DNA of 64,000 nt from Fulvivirga ulvae. GTDB taxonomy: Bacteria > Bacteroidota > Bacteroidia > Cytophagales > Cyclobacteriaceae. The notes under the pieces were generated by a model. That model saw only the letters and a list, made by a program, of their open reading frames with translations. It ran no database searches and had not been told where the DNA came from. The position numbers and the translations under genes were made by a program. Shown here piece by piece: positions 54,447 through 64,000 of this stretch. Numbering within the stretch: the first letter of the stretch is position 1; the number at the start of each line of letters is the position of its first letter. The stretch lies in the NCBI RefSeq assembly GCF_021389975.1, contig NZ_CP089981.1, positions 1,568,501 through 1,632,500 of the forward strand, in the 5' to 3' direction.

Positions 54447-55139
54447 TTGAATATCAAAAAGCATATCCCTAACACCATAACCTGTGGCAATCTCTTTTGC
54501 GGATGCCTGGGAATTGTCTTTGCATTTAAGGGTGATCTGACCTTTGCTACATACCTGCTCTGGCTGGCTATGGTTCTTGATTTCTTTGATGGGTTTGCGG
54601 CAAGAATACTCAAAGTCAGTTCACCTATTGGAAAAGAATTAGACTCGCTGGCAGACATGGTGACCTTTGGTGTATTGCCATCGGTGATCATGTTTCACTT
54701 GCTAGAACACTATTCTGAAATAGAATATTTGCCTTACTCAGCCTTTATCATCGCCATATTCTCAGCCTTAAGACTGGCAAAATTTAATATTGATGATCGT
54801 CAACAATCAGTTTTCATAGGCCTTCCAACCCCGGCCAATGCTTTATTCATATCCTCATTTGCATTTATTGCCATCTCAGACTATGCTGGTTTTGTAAACG
54901 CAGGAGTACTCGTTGTCACATCCATCGTTTTTTCGTTGTTGCTTATTGCTCCTGTTGAGCTTTTTGCACTCAAATTCAAATCATTTTCCTGGAAAGATAA
55001 TCAAGTGCGGTTTACCTTTCTCCTGATAAGTGTATTATGTATTGTTGGATTTAAAATATTGGCTATTCCGCTCATTATTATTACTTATATTGCTCTGTCA
55101 CTGGTCAATAACGCTGTTAATAAGAAGAGCTCTGCATAA
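54447..55139 (+). CDS. pssA: CDP-diacylglycerol-serine O-phosphatidyltransferase
   Basis: 230 residues. Start is TTG at 54447: an in-frame TAG is 15 bases earlier and no ATG lies near the N-terminus. The CDP-alcohol phosphotransferase motif is DGFAARILKVSSPIGKELD followed by SLAD. Six to eight TM helices follow. It makes phosphatidylserine for phosphatidylethanolamine synthesis. Confidence 0.94.
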   Translation: MNIKKHIPNTITCGNLFCGCLGIVFAFKGDLTFATYLLWLAMVLDFFDGFAARILKVSSPIGKELDSLADMVTFGVLPSVIMFHLLEHYSEIEYLPYSAFIIAIFSALRLAKFNIDDRQQSVFIGLPTPANALFISSFAFIAISDYAGFVNAGVLVVTSIVFSLLLIAPVELFALKFKSFSWKDNQVRFTFLLISVLCIVGFKILAIPLIIITYIALSLVNNAVNKKSSA

Positions 55140-55206
55140 TATAAAGCCTAAAGGAAACGTTTAAATCGGATATCATGTTGCTACTTCATAATCAAATCGA
55201 TCTCCC

Positions 55207-58200
55207 ATGACCCGACTTTTACGAGTCATAGTATTTCTGTTTTTCATAATCACTTTCTCTCAAACTATTAATGGTCAGACGGATAACTCGGTATTATCTA
55301 AAGGTGACTGGTTTAAGCTAACTGTTAAAGAGGATGGTGTTTATAAGATTACCCGTAACCGCCTGCAGGAAATGGGTATCGATGTAGCAAACATTGATCC
55401 CAGGAAAATTCAGATCTTTGGAAATGGCGGTGGAATGCTTCCTCAGCTCAATAGCACGGAGCGGCATATTGACCTGGTTCAAAACGCAATATATGTTAGT
55501 GGAGAAAGTGATGGGAAATTTGATGACGGAGACTACATTCTTTTCTATGGTCAGGGGCCTGATTTGCATAGCTACCAAGGTGGGGCATTAAGTTATCAGC
55601 ATAATATTTATACTGATCTCAACTACTATTTTCTTACCATTGGTAATGATAGCGGACTTAGAGTAGCCAACAGCCTGAATCTTGGTTCACATTTTCCTAA
55701 AATTCAAACCTATAATGCATTTCGATATCATGAAATTGACGCAAAAAATATACTTGGCTCAGGAAGAAAATGGTATGAAAGTAACACCGGTTCAAAAGCT
55801 TATAATTTCAACATTGATGCCATAGTACCAAATACATCCGTTACAGTCACCTCGGCGGTAATGGCGCAATCTTTCGCAGCATCCAGGTTCATATTAACAC
55901 TCAATGGGGTTACTCTGGGTGAACAAACAATGGCAAGTATCCCAGACTTTAATAAAAAACAATATCTATACAGTGTAAGAGGCAGGGAGGACATAAGTCA
56001 GTTCGGACTAAACTCAAACCAGATAGAGACGAATGACCTCAATATAAAACTGGAGTATGTAGGGAACAGTTCGGGATATGCAGCAGGCTTTTTAGACTAC
56101 CTTATGGTAGAAACAATTTGTCAATTAAAGCTTTCCGGAGATTTAACCGTATTTAGGTCCATTGAGAGTACTGACAAACCTATGAGTACTTTTGAGGTCT
56201 CTGCCGTTAATAGCCAGGTATTGATATGGGATATATCTGATCCGTTGCAACCCAAAAATCAAGCGTATTCTCTCAGTCAGACAACAGCTTCCTTCGGCAC
56301 TGAGACATCATTGTTGAAAGAATATGTTGTTTTTAATGTAAGCAATCTTCCTGCACCTGAATTTGCAAAATTACCTAATCAAAATATCAGAGGAACAAAT
56401 ACACCGGACTTGCTCATTGTGACTCATTCTGATTTTTTGACCGAGGCTGAAAGGCTAGCCAATTTCAGGAGGTCTAATGACAGGTTAACCGTAGAGGTTG
56501 TAACCACACAGCAGATTTATAATGAGTTTTCAAGTGGTAAACAGGATGTAAGTGCTATCCGGGATTACGCAAAATATTTATATGAGAAAAATAACAGGCT
56601 TAAATATTTGCTGTTGTTTGGAAGAGGGTCTTACGATTATAAAAACATTCTGAAGAACAACAACAATTATGTGCCTGTTTATGAGTCAATTAACTCACTT
56701 TATCCTCTGGACACCTACACCTCCGATGACTATTTTGGTTTTATGGATGCGAACGAAGGGGAATGGCCGGAAGAATCCGGCGGAAATCACTCGATGGAAA
56801 TAGGCATTGGGCGCTTGCCAGTTACCAGCGTGGGACAGGCTAAATCAGTAGTGAATAAATTAATAAAGTACAGCACCAACCCTGATGCTTTGGGAAACTG
56901 GAGGAACAATGTTGTTTTCGTGGCAGATGATGGGGATGGCAACACTCATACGGAGCAGTCAGATCAACTAACAGTATTGATTGACACAGCTTTTGCTAAC
57001 TTTAATTACAGTAAATTCTTTTTAGATGCTTATCCTCAAATTTCTACTCCAAGTCAACAAAGCTCTCCAAAGGCAAAAGAGGCATTATCGAAGGTCATTG
57101 GTAAAGGGGCTTTGGTTGTAAATTTCACCGGGCATGGCAGAGAAATTGGCTGGATGGAAGAAGAAATATTGGACACCCTAATGATAAGTGAATGGGATAA
57201 TATCCATCGCCTGCCACTATTCGTAACTGCTACCTGCGAATTTGGCAGACATGATGATCCTGCGCTTATCTCGGGTGGTGAAAAACTGGTCACCAATCCT
57301 AAAGGAGGCGGCATTGGTATTATCAGTACCTGCAGACCAGTATTTTCAAGCTCTAACTTTGCGTTGAATAAAGCATTTTATAATGAACTCTTCAAAACTA
57401 CGAATGATCAATACCCCCGGCTTGGAGACATCATAAGGATCACAAAGAATAACAGTGTAGATCAGGCCATCGACGTCAATAAGGTAGGAAACCGTAACTT
57501 TAGCTTATTGGGTGACCCCTCATTAAAACTTAGTTATCCTAAAAAAAGAATTGAATTAACATCAATTAATGGGGAGACAAATAAATCTGATACGCTTAAG
57601 GCTCTTGGCAGGGTAAGTATGAAAGGCGAGGTTCAGGAAATTGACGGACTGAAAAGTGCCAATTTCAACGGAATACTTGAAGCTGTTATTTATGACAAAG
57701 AATCTGAACTGGTAACATTAGGGCAGGAAAACACTCCTTACACTTACAAGTCTCGAGAAAACGCCATTTTTAGAGGAACTGTCAGTATTAAAAATGGTGA
57801 ATTCGTACTTGAGTTTGTTGTGCCTAAAAACATTTCATATCAACCAGGTACCGGAAAGATCAGTCTATATGCTCTTCATGAAAACAGGGATGATGATGCC
57901 AATGGAGCAAATATAGATATTGTAGTCGGTGGCACTTCCAGCAACCCGCCTCAAGACACTTCGGGCCCTGACATTGAATTATACCTTGGAGATAGCACCT
58001 ATAGGGGTACGGGAGAGATAACCAGCAACTCTATGCTGGTAGCCAAACTTTCTGATGAAAGTGGGATTAACATTTCCGGATATGGTGTAGGGAATAATAT
58101 CACGGCCATATTAGATGGGAAAGAAGTTTACAACCTTAACGAATATTATGTAGCAGCAAAGGATACATATAAAACTGGCTGGGTTTCTTTTCCGCTCAAC

Positions 58201-58614
58201 GACCTTGAAACGGGGAAGCATACGTTAATATTGAAAGCGTGGGACACTTACAACAATCCGGGAGAAGAAGAAATAGAATTTATCGTAGGGGAAGAGGGAA
58301 GTATTTCCCTGACAAACCTACGAGCCTACCCTAACCCTTTCAGTAAAAATACTACAATTACTTTCGACCACAGTAGGTCGGGAGAAGATCTTGAAATAAA
58401 CCTTCAAATAATTTCCAGATCAGGAGAGATAATTAGGGATATGGATTTTAATATGGAAGCAAGCAAGTCGCATATTGAACTTTTCAAATGGGACGGAACA
58501 AATATCTCTGGACAAAAAGTTCCCGGTGGAATATACTTATTTAAGATCATGGTTCGTTCTATGTCGGATGGGGGAAAAAATCAAAGATATGAAAAGCTTA
58601 TTCTTATTAATTAA
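55207..58614 (+). CDS. porU: Type IX secretion system sortase PorU (C25 family)
   Basis: 1135 residues with a signal peptide ending near INGQ. The gingipain-like catalytic residues are His643 (FTGHGREIGW) and Cys677 (TATCEFGRHDD). The N-terminal 390 residues are the PorU-specific region, and a C-terminal domain like those of cargo proteins (LRAYPNPFSKNTTITFDH ... GGIYLFKIMV) closes the protein. PorU cleaves the sorting domain of type IX cargo and attaches it to lipopolysaccharide. porV follows after 27 bases. Confidence 0.96.
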   Translation: MTRLLRVIVFLFFIITFSQTINGQTDNSVLSKGDWFKLTVKEDGVYKITRNRLQEMGIDVANIDPRKIQIFGNGGGMLPQLNSTERHIDLVQNAIYVSGESDGKFDDGDYILFYGQGPDLHSYQGGALSYQHNIYTDLNYYFLTIGNDSGLRVANSLNLGSHFPKIQTYNAFRYHEIDAKNILGSGRKWYESNTGSKAYNFNIDAIVPNTSVTVTSAVMAQSFAASRFILTLNGVTLGEQTMASIPDFNKKQYLYSVRGREDISQFGLNSNQIETNDLNIKLEYVGNSSGYAAGFLDYLMVETICQLKLSGDLTVFRSIESTDKPMSTFEVSAVNSQVLIWDISDPLQPKNQAYSLSQTTASFGTETSLLKEYVVFNVSNLPAPEFAKLPNQNIRGTNTPDLLIVTHSDFLTEAERLANFRRSNDRLTVEVVTTQQIYNEFSSGKQDVSAIRDYAKYLYEKNNRLKYLLLFGRGSYDYKNILKNNNNYVPVYESINSLYPLDTYTSDDYFGFMDANEGEWPEESGGNHSMEIGIGRLPVTSVGQAKSVVNKLIKYSTNPDALGNWRNNVVFVADDGDGNTHTEQSDQLTVLIDTAFANFNYSKFFLDAYPQISTPSQQSSPKAKEALSKVIGKGALVVNFTGHGREIGWMEEEILDTLMISEWDNIHRLPLFVTATCEFGRHDDPALISGGEKLVTNPKGGGIGIISTCRPVFSSSNFALNKAFYNELFKTTNDQYPRLGDIIRITKNNSVDQAIDVNKVGNRNFSLLGDPSLKLSYPKKRIELTSINGETNKSDTLKALGRVSMKGEVQEIDGLKSANFNGILEAVIYDKESELVTLGQENTPYTYKSRENAIFRGTVSIKNGEFVLEFVVPKNISYQPGTGKISLYALHENRDDDANGANIDIVVGGTSSNPPQDTSGPDIELYLGDSTYRGTGEITSNSMLVAKLSDESGINISGYGVGNNITAILDGKEVYNLNEYYVAAKDTYKTGWVSFPLNDLETGKHTLILKAWDTYNNPGEEEIEFIVGEEGSISLTNLRAYPNPFSKNTTITFDHSRSGEDLEINLQIISRSGEIIRDMDFNMEASKSHIELFKWDGTNISGQKVPGGIYLFKIMVRSMSDGGKNQRYEKLILIN

Positions 58615-58615
58615 T

Positions 58616-58623
58616 TATATTTG
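58616..58623 (+). promoter_or_regulatory. Possible internal -7 box before porV
   Basis: TATATTTG fits TAnnTTTG and lies between the porU stop and the porV ATG. No -33 is seen; it may be chance in an A/T-rich gap. Confidence 0.25.
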
Positions 58624-58641
58624 TTAGCTAACAGAAGTCAC

Positions 58642-59802
58642 ATGAAAAGGTTATTTACGCTCCCGGCAGCAGTCATTTTATTAGTATTAACAGGTTATAT
58701 ATCTAAAGCTCAGGGTCTTGTCGGTCAGGATTCTTCCAGAAGAGTAATTACCACAGCGGTTCCTTTTCTTACCATTACACCGGATGCACGTGCGGGCGGT
58801 ATGGCTGATGTAGGAGCAGCAACTTCCCCGGACGCCAACTCCATGTACTGGAACCCTGCAAAACTTGTTTTTATTGAAAATAATATTGGGTTTTCTCTTT
58901 CCTATACTCCCTGGTTGGGTAAGATTATAAACGATATGTCAATTACTTATTTGTCAGGTTACTATAAGTTCTCCAAGGAGCAGGCAGTAGGTATTTCAAT
59001 GCGTTATTTTGATTTGGGAGAGATATTCTTTACCAACGAACAAGGTGGTGATGAAGGCCAGTTCAATCCAAGGGAATTTTCATTTGATGCTGCTTACTCA
59101 AGAATGCTAACTCAAAATTTGAGTATCGGAGTTGCTGGTAGATACATCCATTCCAACCTTACAGGTAGCTTTTCGTCCGGAGGTGTGGAAGCAAGACCAG
59201 GAAATAGTGTCGCAGCTGATATAGCTGTTTTTTATGACAAAGACCTGTTACTAAGTGGAAGTAATTCGAACCTCGCTTTAGCAGCTGTAATTTCAAACAT
59301 CGGATCTAAACTGACTTACTCTGATGACAACAATAAAGACTTTATCCCTACAAACCTCAGATTAGGAGGAGCATTTACTACAAACCTTGACCCTTATAAC
59401 AAGCTCACATTTGGTCTTGATCTAAATAAGCTAATGGTACCGAGTCCTCAATTGGATTCTGCTCAAAGTGACAAATCCTTGTTAAGCGGCATGTTCGGGT
59501 CATTTGGTGATGCCGAGGATGGTATCAGCGAAGAAGTCAAAGAAGTTACTGTTTCGGCTGGTGCAGAATATTGGTATAATAATACATTTGCGGCGAGAGT
59601 AGGTTATTTCTTTGAATCAGAAGACAAAGGAAACAGGAAATATCTGACACTAGGCTTAGGTTTCAGATATCAGGTTTTCGGAATCGACTTTGCATACCTC
59701 GTTCCAAAAGAACAAGAACACCCTTTAGCTGAAACGCTTCGATTTACACTCCTTTTCAACTTTGACAAAAGCGATAAGGATGAAGAATCTGTTGTTGACT
59801 AA
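58642..59802 (+). CDS. porV: Type IX secretion system outer-membrane protein PorV
   Basis: 386 residues from the ATG at 58642; the TTG at 58621 overlaps a TATATTTG box and is rejected. Signal peptide ends near SKAQ. The start of the mature protein (VPFLTITPDARAGGMADVGAA) and NSMYWNPAKL are hallmarks of PorV/LptO, a FadL-like barrel that carries cargo from the translocon to PorU. Operon order porU-porV matches other Bacteroidota. Confidence 0.96.
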   Translation: MKRLFTLPAAVILLVLTGYISKAQGLVGQDSSRRVITTAVPFLTITPDARAGGMADVGAATSPDANSMYWNPAKLVFIENNIGFSLSYTPWLGKIINDMSITYLSGYYKFSKEQAVGISMRYFDLGEIFFTNEQGGDEGQFNPREFSFDAAYSRMLTQNLSIGVAGRYIHSNLTGSFSSGGVEARPGNSVAADIAVFYDKDLLLSGSNSNLALAAVISNIGSKLTYSDDNNKDFIPTNLRLGGAFTTNLDPYNKLTFGLDLNKLMVPSPQLDSAQSDKSLLSGMFGSFGDAEDGISEEVKEVTVSAGAEYWYNNTFAARVGYFFESEDKGNRKYLTLGLGFRYQVFGIDFAYLVPKEQEHPLAETLRFTLLFNFDKSDKDEESVVD

Positions 59803-59805
59803 TTT

Positions 59806-61077
59806 ATGTTAAACCGAACCGTAGCTCCAAGTCATTCTTCTTCCTATCAAATAGAATTTCCCAAAGTAACGCAGCATACCCTTGACAACGGTATACCGCT
59901 TTACGTTTTAAATGAAGGCACCCAGCCTGTCGTTAAGTTGGAAGTAATGTTTCCAACGGGTGGAACATACTATGAGAAGAAGACTGCAACTTCATTACTT
60001 ACCTTGAAAATGTTACGAGAGGGTACGGCGTCCTTTAGCTCTAATCACCTTTCGAATCATTTCGCTCAGTATGGAGCTTTTTTAGAATTAAATCCCTCCT
60101 TTGACGTTCCATCTATAAGCCTATATTGCCTGTCAAAACATCTTGATGTGCTATTGCCTTGCCTCGTAGAGATGATATTTTCTCCGGTATTTCCTGAAAA
60201 CGAACTTAAACGGATTCGTCAGATAGAGATACAGCAATTGAGATTACAAAATGAAAGAACCAATATAGAAGCTTCAAAAAAGTTTAGAAACCTACTGTTT
60301 GGCAATGATCATGCATACGGAAAGATAATTACGGAAGGAGATTTAATTAATTGTCAACAAGATGATCTTAAGCTCTTTCATCAGGACAATTTAGCGAATA
60401 TTGAGCTTATAGCCTCCGGTGCGGTGAGTATCGCTAACATAGGTACTATTAACCACATATTCAAGCAGTTCTCACACAGGTCGGGGGCAAACAACACCGG
60501 TACAATCTTCGTACCTCAGACAGATACTACTTCTTTAATAAAAGAGGATAAATCCAGCGCTCTTCAATCATCTATACGGCTTGGAAACTTAACCGTTAAT
60601 AAAACCCATCAGGATTATATTCCCTTGCTTATAACAACTCATATTTTAGGGGGCTATTTTGGATCAAGGCTCATGAAGAACATCAGGGAAGATAAGGGTT
60701 ATACATACGGCATATATTCAAGCATAGTGGCCCTAAGGCATAATAGCTACATGGTTATCGGCACTGACGTAAAAAAAGAGTTTCTGGAAGATACTGTCCA
60801 TGAAATAAATAAAGAGCTTGATACACTTAGTTCCGTACTTGTAGGTGAACACGAACTTCATACTGTCAAAAACCACATGATCGGGCATTTCCAATCCAAG
60901 CTTAGCTCTGCATTCTCATTAGCAGAAAAATTCAAAAACATACACATTCACGATTTGAGTTATAGCTACTATCAAAAATATCTTTCTACTATAGAGCACA
61001 TTACTCCAGAACAAATACAGGAAATGGCCAAGAAATATTTAAGCAGTAGCTTTATGAAAACAGTCCTTATTGGCTGA
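59806..61077 (+). CDS. M16-like peptidase homologue without the zinc motif
   Basis: 423 residues beginning MLNRTVAPSHSSSYQIEFPK. The M16 fold is seen in HTLDNGIPLYVLNEGTQPVVKLEVMF and the C-terminal R/Y-type segment LGGYFGSRLMKNIREDKGYTYGI. At the place of HxxEH it reads KKTATSLLTLKML, so it cannot bind zinc there and resembles the non-catalytic subunit of two-subunit M16 proteases. No signal peptide is visible. It begins 3 bases after porV and probably shares the operon. Its partner could be the active M16 protein at 13.9 kb or lie elsewhere. Confidence 0.88.
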   Translation: MLNRTVAPSHSSSYQIEFPKVTQHTLDNGIPLYVLNEGTQPVVKLEVMFPTGGTYYEKKTATSLLTLKMLREGTASFSSNHLSNHFAQYGAFLELNPSFDVPSISLYCLSKHLDVLLPCLVEMIFSPVFPENELKRIRQIEIQQLRLQNERTNIEASKKFRNLLFGNDHAYGKIITEGDLINCQQDDLKLFHQDNLANIELIASGAVSIANIGTINHIFKQFSHRSGANNTGTIFVPQTDTTSLIKEDKSSALQSSIRLGNLTVNKTHQDYIPLLITTHILGGYFGSRLMKNIREDKGYTYGIYSSIVALRHNSYMVIGTDVKKEFLEDTVHEINKELDTLSSVLVGEHELHTVKNHMIGHFQSKLSSAFSLAEKFKNIHIHDLSYSYYQKYLSTIEHITPEQIQEMAKKYLSSSFMKTVLIG

Positions 61078-61481
61078 TAAGTTAGAGCCTGAGCATTGCT
61101 CGATGTATAGAACTCCCCTCCCTCTTCCTCTACACCCTGTAAACAGCCTCCCAGCATGGAAAACAAATTTTCCAAAGTATAAGGATCCTACCTTTATTAA
61201 AAGCCTGCCAACTAGCCACGGATCAGGCTTAAAACCTATGGAGTAAATAGATTGGATAGTGCAACAAGTAATGTGAAGCTTGCCACTGAAAGTCAGTAAA
61301 CCGCACTTATTGGTATATTATATGGAGTTTGCCAACTGCTTTTGCCGATTGCTATTAACAACTGTCTGTCAGCAAAGAGATGAAAATTTAGAGTCTCCCC
61401 ATAAATTTCGCTTGATCCGAAAATTCTAAAGGTCAATCTATCTTAAAATCTGATTGATTATCAGTGACGGTATAAAACAAA
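61078..61481. other. Non-coding gap between the M16 gene and the rRNA terminator
   Basis: About 400 bases with no supported gene or tRNA. One weak inverted repeat (AAGCCTG/CAGGCTT, near 61200-61231) is followed by a short T-run on the minus strand and could be a second rRNA-operon terminator. Nothing else is recognised. Confidence 0.5.
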
Positions 61482-61508
61482 AAACCCTGTCTGATATAGA
61501 CAGGGTTT
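61482..61508 (-). terminator. Terminator of the rRNA operon
   Basis: An 11-bp perfect inverted repeat (AAACCCTGTCT/AGACAGGGTTT) with a 5-base loop, followed on the minus strand by a T6 run. It lies just beyond the 3' end of the 5S gene. Confidence 0.92.
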
Positions 61509-61519
61509 AGTTGATAAAG

Positions 61520-61631
61520 TCTGGCAACGACCTACTCTCCCACATGTTATTGCAGTACCATTGGCGCTGTAGGGCTTAACTTCTCTGTTCGGAATGGAAA
61601 GAGGTGGACCCCTACGCTATAGTCACCATAA
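61520..61631 (-). rRNA. rrf: 5S ribosomal RNA
   Basis: About 112 bases. The minus strand reads GGTGACTATAGCG at the 5' side, then CCATTCCGAACAGAGAAG and GTTAAGCCC, which are conserved 5S loop sequences, and ends GGTCGTTGCCAGA. The terminal ends pair. End positions are accurate to a few bases. Confidence 0.95.
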
Positions 61632-61658
61632 AATCGTAATGGCTGGCCTGTTAGCCTG

Positions 61659-61675
61659 TCCCGATAATATCGGGA
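61659..61675. repeat. Palindrome in the 23S-5S spacer
   Basis: TCCCGATA, one base, TATCGGGA: a perfect inverted repeat in the 168-base spacer between 5S and 23S. It may form part of an rRNA processing stem. Confidence 0.6.
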
Positions 61676-61799
61676 TCACCATAAAAGCTTCGGTATCTCT
61701 ACCCGGTGAATGCTGAACATTTTCAACAACACCCTTATTTCTTTTAGTCTCATCGACTAATCATGACATATTGTTGTGAAAGAATAACGGGCATAGGCC

Positions 61800-64000
<2,201 letters not shown>

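Overview
The window looks like chromosomal DNA of a Bacteroidota bacterium, most likely a marine or soil member of the Cytophagales (Fulvivirga/Marivirga-like). The evidence is the type IX secretion genes porU and porV, a secreted protein with a type IX C-terminal sorting domain, bacillithiol genes (bshC, ytxJ), a fused E1 alpha/beta 2-oxoacid dehydrogenase, the DUF6452/DUF6048 pair, the rpmB-rpmG-DUF4295 ribosomal operon, near absence of Shine-Dalgarno sequences, and many TAnnTTTG-type -7 boxes. The genus is inferred; no 16S gene is in the window.

Layout: 1-1649 is a truncated secreted M4 (thermolysin-like) protease. 1.9-8.3 kb holds gcvP, an M28 aminopeptidase, lipA and an exported beta-rich protein. 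8.4-13.8 kb holds convergent osmC/ytxJ, a very basic secreted repeat protein with six 43-residue units, and the fused E1. 13.9-16.3 kb holds an M16 peptidase, ispF and mnmD. 16.5-26.5 kb holds gltBD, a GreA-like factor preceded by a perfect 14-bp inverted repeat, and the rimO-bshC-5-FTHF cyclo-ligase operon. 26.7-32.8 kb holds DUF6452/DUF6048, a DUF457 membrane protein, an SRPBCC protein, an AraC regulator, a zinc-ribbon membrane protein, ftsY and rpmB-rpmG-DUF4295. 33-44.4 kb holds rocD, hemB, a DKNYY-repeat protein, a GroES-like protein, rmuC, an S41 protease, an RIC/ScdA-like di-iron protein, ruvX, def, and a methionine aminotransferase/omega-amidase pair. 44.3-53.7 kb holds an FG-GAP type IX cargo with a coupled small gene, murF, yicC, a 1093-residue outer-membrane propeller/barrel protein and a FAD oxidoreductase. 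53.8-61.1 kb holds an MBL hydrolase, pssA, porU, porV and a zinc-motif-less M16 protein. The right end is an rRNA operon on the minus strand (5S, spacer and the 3' three quarters of 23S).

Functional links: lipA, gcvP and the E1 fusion all belong to lipoate-dependent one-carbon or 2-oxoacid metabolism, although the carrier proteins are not here. BshC and YtxJ support a bacillithiol thiol pool. PorU/PorV process and anchor cargo such as the 742-residue FG-GAP protein. The aminotransferase and omega-amidase form the glutamine-driven last step of methionine salvage. The window is mostly core genome: I see no insertion sequence, prophage, CRISPR array or tRNA. The least explained items are the basic repeat protein, the degenerate-peptidase/propeller/barrel protein, and the hairpin against the GreA-like start codon.
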